A stretch of DNA of 39,412 bases from an uncultured Prevotella sp. (GTDB taxonomy: Bacteria; Bacteroidota; Bacteroidia; Bacteroidales; Bacteroidaceae). Of this stretch, positions 35,496 to 39,412 are shown in pieces; position 1 is the stretch's first letter, and each line of letters opens with the position of its first letter. The position numbers and the translations under genes are program-made. The stretch is from positions 1 through 39,412 of the forward strand of contig ONBC01000048.1 of assembly GCA_900315955.1 (NCBI GenBank), in the 5' to 3' direction. Under the pieces are notes generated by a model. That model had not been told where the DNA came from. It did no database searches and saw nothing but the letters and a program-made list of their open reading frames with translations.

Positions 35496-36545
35496 ATGAA
35501 GAAAATTTTATTTATTATGATAGTCATGTCTTTAGTGTCAATTACGACACTAAAGGCACAGACTTGTGCATCGTCTATCCATAAAGAGACGTATGCGTTC
35601 CGGGATACCTTCAAGTTAGATGTGTATTGGGACCCATCCATTAAAGTCTCTGGCAAACGACCTGTCTTCCTCCAGATTCATGGAGGAGGATGGGGCGGTG
35701 GCGACCGGGCCATTGACGTTAATCCCTCAACAAGTTTCGGAAAGATGGTCCAAGCAGGCATGGTGGTGGCTTCCATGGACTATCCTCTTGGAATTGCCAT
35801 AGCCCGAAGCCAGGGGAAACTGAATCATGTTCCGATGTTCGGAAAGTCTGCAGACGTGTGGGACGACAAGGTTTATTCTGATATCATTTGGGAAGCCATT
35901 CAGACATCAGTGGAGTATCTTTATGATGCTACGAGCTTTATGGTTAATCATGCCGGTGAGTGGAATGCAGATGTAACTAAATTCATCATAGGTGGTGGTA
36001 GTGCGGGTGCCATTAATAGTATAATGGCAGAGAACTGGCTTTGCAATGAAAAGGAATTGGCAAAGCAGCATCTTCCAAAGGGTTTTCACTATGCCGGTGT
36101 AATTGGCGGTGCGGGTGCCATTATGCTTGGCATAAATGACAACCTTACTTGGAAACATACGCCCTGCCCAATCATGATGTTTCATGGCAATGCCGATGAG
36201 CAAGTTCCATTCGACGAGATTGTGCTTCCCAAAGGTGGATATAAGTTTGTAGGTTCTAAGCAGATAGCCAAAAGCCTGAAGGAGATGAAAGTCCCGTATA
36301 TGCTCTACATCGGACAGCAATATGATCATGTGATGTCTGGTACTCCTTTTGAGAATTACGGTAATGAGATGCTCTCTTTCATTGATCGGCTTGTAATCAA
36401 TAAGGAAAAAATTTCGGTCGAAGCTGTCGAAGAGGATTATGAAGGTCCGAAGAATCTGCTGAAGTATTTCTCTAAGCGGATGGGCTTGAGTCCTGAGGCT
36501 GTCTTGAAATATGTAAAGGATAAGAATCAGGAGTCATTGAAATAA
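35496..36545 (+). CDS. Secreted alpha/beta-hydrolase, second carbohydrate esterase
   Basis: The protein has 349 residues and a signal peptide (MKKILFIMIVMSLVSITTLKAQ). The core shows the hormone-sensitive-lipase-type oxyanion motif HGGGWGGGD from His62, nucleophile Ser169 in GGGSAGA, Asp234 in MFHGNADEQVPFDE and His278 in QQYDHVMSG, so the catalytic triad looks intact. It probably removes acetyl or aromatic esters from the target glycan. It is the last gene of the operon, followed by a strong bidirectional terminator. The decayed sequence at 38447-38855 is a related copy (ETYTYAVKGQDTLKLDVY against ETYAFRDTFKLDVY here). Confidence 0.85.
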   Translation: MKKILFIMIVMSLVSITTLKAQTCASSIHKETYAFRDTFKLDVYWDPSIKVSGKRPVFLQIHGGGWGGGDRAIDVNPSTSFGKMVQAGMVVASMDYPLGIAIARSQGKLNHVPMFGKSADVWDDKVYSDIIWEAIQTSVEYLYDATSFMVNHAGEWNADVTKFIIGGGSAGAINSIMAENWLCNEKELAKQHLPKGFHYAGVIGGAGAIMLGINDNLTWKHTPCPIMMFHGNADEQVPFDEIVLPKGGYKFVGSKQIAKSLKEMKVPYMLYIGQQYDHVMSGTPFENYGNEMLSFIDRLVINKEKISVEAVEEDYEGPKNLLKYFSKRMGLSPEAVLKYVKDKNQESLK

Positions 36546-36549
36546 GAAT

Positions 36550-36600
36550 AAAAAGAGAAGTAGTCGCATCAGAATTTCTATGACGATTACTTCTCTTTTT
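36550..36600. terminator. Bidirectional rho-independent terminator
   Basis: Bases 36550-36566 (AAAAAGAGAAGTAGTCG) pair with 36584-36600 with a single G-T wobble, giving a 17-bp stem and a 17-base loop. A T tract follows on the + strand and, by symmetry, on the - strand. It serves the convergent esterase operon and the GH35-like gene. Confidence 0.9.
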
Positions 36601-36608
36601 TTCTACGC

Positions 36609-38420
36609 TTAATATTCAAATACTTTTATTCTGAATGCCTTTACCTGCCCCTTTTGGATGACAGGCCCGTTGGCACTTGAAATTTCGTCACCATTCAAGC
36701 GATGATAATAAGTATTCCCTTTTGTGTCAAACCGGAGTTCATCTACAGAAAGGTAATCTGTCTTGACGGCCTTGTTATGACGAATGTTGACGGCCAGTTC
36801 TCCGACTCCACCAGCAACAAGAAAATCGTTCTTGCCAAGCCTGATAACCAAAAGTCCAGCAACATTTTCCTCATTTTTGGTTTCATTTTTAACAAGAGCA
36901 CCTGTTGTGCCGAATACATCAGATTTTGAATAGGGTCTGATACTGATAGTATAGTCACCCATCACAACCTCGTCAGTAGAATGCCGTTTATCAATCAGCA
37001 GGCCTGCAATATCGGATGTTCCCTGACGCTTTGTAATCTCGGGGGTCAGGTAGGACAGATACTGATACACTTGGCGGTACGTAGTGTCTGTGGTATCAGC
37101 CGAAAGAAACAAACCTCCTCCATCGACACCAAAAGGAGAATAGCCCAGCGTGCTATATTTCCCGAAAGTGTAGAAAGCTCGGGCTGCACCATCTGGTGTA
37201 GCCATTGTCTCTGGCACAAATAATGGTCCGCCCTCTGCAGTGTATCCATCACATATCTCTGAATAGAAATCTGTCAAATAAATGTCTGGCGCAAAGAAGT
37301 CGATATTAGGTGCTGCAGCCTGCCAAATATTAATAAGATGCCCTTGCGGACCACCAGATGGATAGCGACCCGGCTCCCGTGCCATAATGGTTTTTTGCCA
37401 GGCATTCACATACATGGGCAATGGATAAATCGCTTTTCCTGCACTGGCTATCTCGTTGATATATGTGGCGAAATACCAGGCGTTGAATATCTCCTCCGTC
37501 AGATAAGGATACTCTTTCATCCATGCAGTAAGTTCTTCCGTGCTGAGCTGGTTGTCTTTCGATGGCATGAATATATGCTTTAGAATTCTGACTATCTCTT
37601 CCTGTGTATAGACTTTTCCTGCTTTACCTGTTCCAAAAACTTGTTCCCAAGTACCCTCCGTCTTTTTTCCATTGGCTGCCCATGCTGTGGCAATGGCCGG
37701 ATGAAGTTGTTTTTGATGTGTTTTCAACCATTTCATTAGTGACGTTGGTACATTGCTGCAAAAGGCTTTGTTGGCTGCAGGGGAGTAGTCACGCATGGCG
37801 ATGTTAGGCGCTGGGGGGAACCCTTCTGATTCCGTCAGGGTGCCTACCTCGTTTTCTACCTGCACCATAATGACTGTATGATGATTGCTGTCGATGGACT
37901 TTATATGTGCCATTAGTTTGCAGAATGCTTTTTTGTCAGCTTCTAGAGTATTGCGACTATGAGGCGAAAGAGTATAGTTGTAACTTCCATCTTTCCTTAC
38001 TGCCAGTGGAAAACGGTTACGGTCCTGCTTGACCCATGCAGGCACATATGAGGATTTTGCATTCTTCCAACTGCCGAACCATAGAATGACAAGACGGAGA
38101 TTGTTCATTCGCGCCCCAACCACCATGCTGTCAACAAGTTCAAAGTGAAACTTTCCTTCCTCTGGCTCAATCAGCTCCCATGTAACAGGTGCAATAACGG
38201 TGTTGTAGTTCATCTTTGCCAGGCGTGGCCATATTGCACGCATGTTCTCCACACTCCCTGTTGAAGAGTTGTGTACCTCACCTGCAAGCATCAGAAACGG
38301 TTTGTTATCGACAAATAGCTGCGTGGTATTATGTACCTGTTTCAGAAAAGGAATCTGAGCGAAGATAGACTCACACTGAACGCAGCATAAAGATACTAAT
38401 AAAAATAATTTCGCTTTCAT
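36609..38420 (-). CDS. GH35-like (DUF5597-containing) glycosidase, probable beta-galactosidase
   Basis: The protein is 603 residues from the start at 38420, chosen because MKAKLFLLVSLCCVQCESIFAQ is a good signal peptide; an upstream ATG at 38477 would put 19 odd residues in front. The catalytic TIM barrel shows LFVDNKPFLMLAGEVHNSS, the acid/base Glu191 in VQVENEVG and the likely nucleophile Glu404 in LFVPETMATP. This arrangement fits GH35/GH42-clan enzymes of the DUF5597 kind, such as Cellvibrio Bgl35A as I recall it. It is convergent to the locus and so separately transcribed, yet its content suggests that it belongs to the same glycan pathway by removing galactose side residues. Confidence 0.82.
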   Translation of the reverse strand: MKAKLFLLVSLCCVQCESIFAQIPFLKQVHNTTQLFVDNKPFLMLAGEVHNSSTGSVENMRAIWPRLAKMNYNTVIAPVTWELIEPEEGKFHFELVDSMVVGARMNNLRLVILWFGSWKNAKSSYVPAWVKQDRNRFPLAVRKDGSYNYTLSPHSRNTLEADKKAFCKLMAHIKSIDSNHHTVIMVQVENEVGTLTESEGFPPAPNIAMRDYSPAANKAFCSNVPTSLMKWLKTHQKQLHPAIATAWAANGKKTEGTWEQVFGTGKAGKVYTQEEIVRILKHIFMPSKDNQLSTEELTAWMKEYPYLTEEIFNAWYFATYINEIASAGKAIYPLPMYVNAWQKTIMAREPGRYPSGGPQGHLINIWQAAAPNIDFFAPDIYLTDFYSEICDGYTAEGGPLFVPETMATPDGAARAFYTFGKYSTLGYSPFGVDGGGLFLSADTTDTTYRQVYQYLSYLTPEITKRQGTSDIAGLLIDKRHSTDEVVMGDYTISIRPYSKSDVFGTTGALVKNETKNEENVAGLLVIRLGKNDFLVAGGVGELAVNIRHNKAVKTDYLSVDELRFDTKGNTYYHRLNGDEISSANGPVIQKGQVKAFRIKVFEY

Positions 38421-38446
38421 ATTTTTTAATATATGTGGGTACAAAG

Positions 38447-38855
38447 TTACGGGATCGCTTTCGAATAGGAACTGCAATGCTCAGCATCCATAACGTTGAC
38501 ATCCTCTTTTTTCATTCGTTCAATCATGCGCCTGTAGTCGATGGAGATTGCTACATAACCTTTCCTGGCAAACTTTTGCATCATCTTTGCATCAGCACGA
38601 GTTCCTGATTCCCATCCTCCACCACAAGAATATACGTATGCCAATTGCTTGTCGGAAGGCCTTGCCGATAGGCAGGTATAGACATCAAGTTTCAGCGTAT
38701 CTTGTCCTTTGACGGCATAAGTATAAGTTTCCCCATACGCATTTCATCTTGAGCCATGGCTGTTATGGCTATCATCATTGTTAAAGTTATAAATGATGCA
38801 GTTGCTTATTTTTCTTGTTAATGTTGTTGTCGTCATAATCTATTGTTTTAATCAT
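38447..38855 (-). pseudogene. Decayed N-terminal fragment of a third esterase
   Basis: The main open part (to the TAA at 38447) encodes about 100 residues: ETYTYAVKGQDTLKLDVY, then CGGGWESGTRADAKMMQKFA and GYVAISIDYRR, the front of an alpha/beta-hydrolase related to the 35496-36545 enzyme. The upstream part is split over other frames: MMIAITAMAQDEMR looks like the end of a signal peptide, and KKNKQLHHL in yet another frame looks like its start, so at least two frameshifts are needed. The nucleophile, Asp and His parts are missing; the sequence stops 27 bases before the GH35-like gene. The oxyanion HGGGW has become CGGGW. Confidence 0.7.
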
Positions 38856-39120
38856 TAATAATCTGGCTACAAAAGTACATATTATTCATTACATTGGCTC
38901 ATCGATATGTTCTCATGATTCAATCAATTGTTCAAAAGATTCATCAAAGAAAGTGTTTTTTACTATTTACAGAATCTTGGGAGAAAATCATGCAAATTAG
39001 GCCCTATTTATTGCATAGTTCATATTCGATGCATTACCATGCATTACCATGTAGTAACAAGTGACGATGAGGGGAAAGATGTAATTGTAACGTGAGTTCG
39101 ATGAATTTAGAACAGAGTAA
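38856..39120. other. AT-rich gap without a visible gene
   Basis: I see no gene here. It contains a direct duplication GCATTACCAT (near 39032-39052) and probably once carried the promoter of the decayed esterase. No tRNA or convincing terminator is visible. Confidence 0.45.
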
Positions 39121-39412
39121 GTTGACGGTCAATGGATCGTTCAACAGCAATGGAGGGCTTCTTTTGGAAAAAGCAATAAGGAGGACGAACTCCGCATATA
39201 CTTCACGGCCTATACAATAATGTTGGAACTTGAACTGGAGCTGAAGGCAGCCAAGTCTGATATAACACTATACCGGGCAGGACGGCTGACCAAAACAATG
39301 TACCAACTGAACTACAAAATGCCCAACAGCCATCGCACAAAATCTGTAATTTTACAAATGGACAGCAAGCAAAAGGAATTATATGACATAGTGTTGAAGA
39401 ATGGCTTTAAAA
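39121..39412 (+). CDS. Partial open frame at the window edge, possibly a transposase remnant
   Basis: A frame open from 39121 (after a TAA at 39118) runs off the window end for about 97 codons. Its later part reads naturally: NKEDELRIYFTAYTIMLELE, then RAGRLTKTMYQLNYKMPNSH and DSKQKELYDIVLKNGF. This loosely recalls the C-terminal tail of IS1634/IS1182-like transposases, but I am not sure. No start codon fits the front, while another frame just before it gives MNLEQSKLTVNGSFNSNGGL, so the gene may be a frameshifted or deleted remnant. Confidence 0.35.

Overview
The window looks like chromosomal DNA of a Bacteroidales bacterium, most likely Prevotella or a close relative. The reasons are a complete Na+-translocating NADH:quinone reductase operon of the Bacteroidetes type, a SusC/SusD polysaccharide utilisation locus, TAnnTTTG-type (-7) promoter motifs, weak Shine-Dalgarno signals, and intergenic hairpins built from short degenerate repeats. 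The genus is inferred from these features; no marker gene proves it.

Positions 1-10417 (+ strand) hold a tight, AT-richer operon that looks like a defence island. It encodes a DUF4007-type protein, a large P-loop ATPase broken by a frameshift, a PAPS-reductase-like (DndC-like) protein, a PLD-nuclease/SF2-helicase fusion, a 75-residue protein, a DndD-like SMC/Rad50-type ATPase and a 219-residue unknown protein. No dndA, dndB or typical dndE is visible. The set resembles DNA phosphorothioation (Dnd/Ssp) modification-restriction, but with an ATPase that recalls BREX BrxC. This is the best candidate for a little-described system, although its ATPase is interrupted in this copy. Positions 10418-10968 are a repeat-rich spacer ending in a strong hairpin terminator.

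Positions 10969-16929 (- strand) are the nqrABCDEF operon, read right to left. Divergent from it is a 1472-residue TamB-like protein (17078-21496, TTG start). A roughly 500-bp nested imperfect palindrome, with a 10-bp direct repeat at its ends, fills the space between TamB and the convergent genes that follow. Next, on the - strand, come an RluA-family pseudouridine synthase, FabG, a glutathione-peroxidase-like C-terminal remnant and an HD-domain protein. Degenerate 'ACATTCAAC/ACTTAAC' repeat arrays directly follow the fabG and HD stop codons.

Positions 25226-36545 (+) form a polysaccharide utilisation locus: GH78 alpha-L-rhamnosidase, esterase, SusC, SusD, a surface lipoprotein and a second esterase. 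A convergent GH35-like glycosidase (- strand, to 38420) sits behind a bidirectional terminator. The layout suggests uptake and breakdown of an esterified, rhamnose- and galactose-containing plant glycan, for example pectic rhamnogalacturonan or arabinogalactan. A decayed third esterase copy and a possible transposase remnant end the window, marking the right edge as a site of gene decay.
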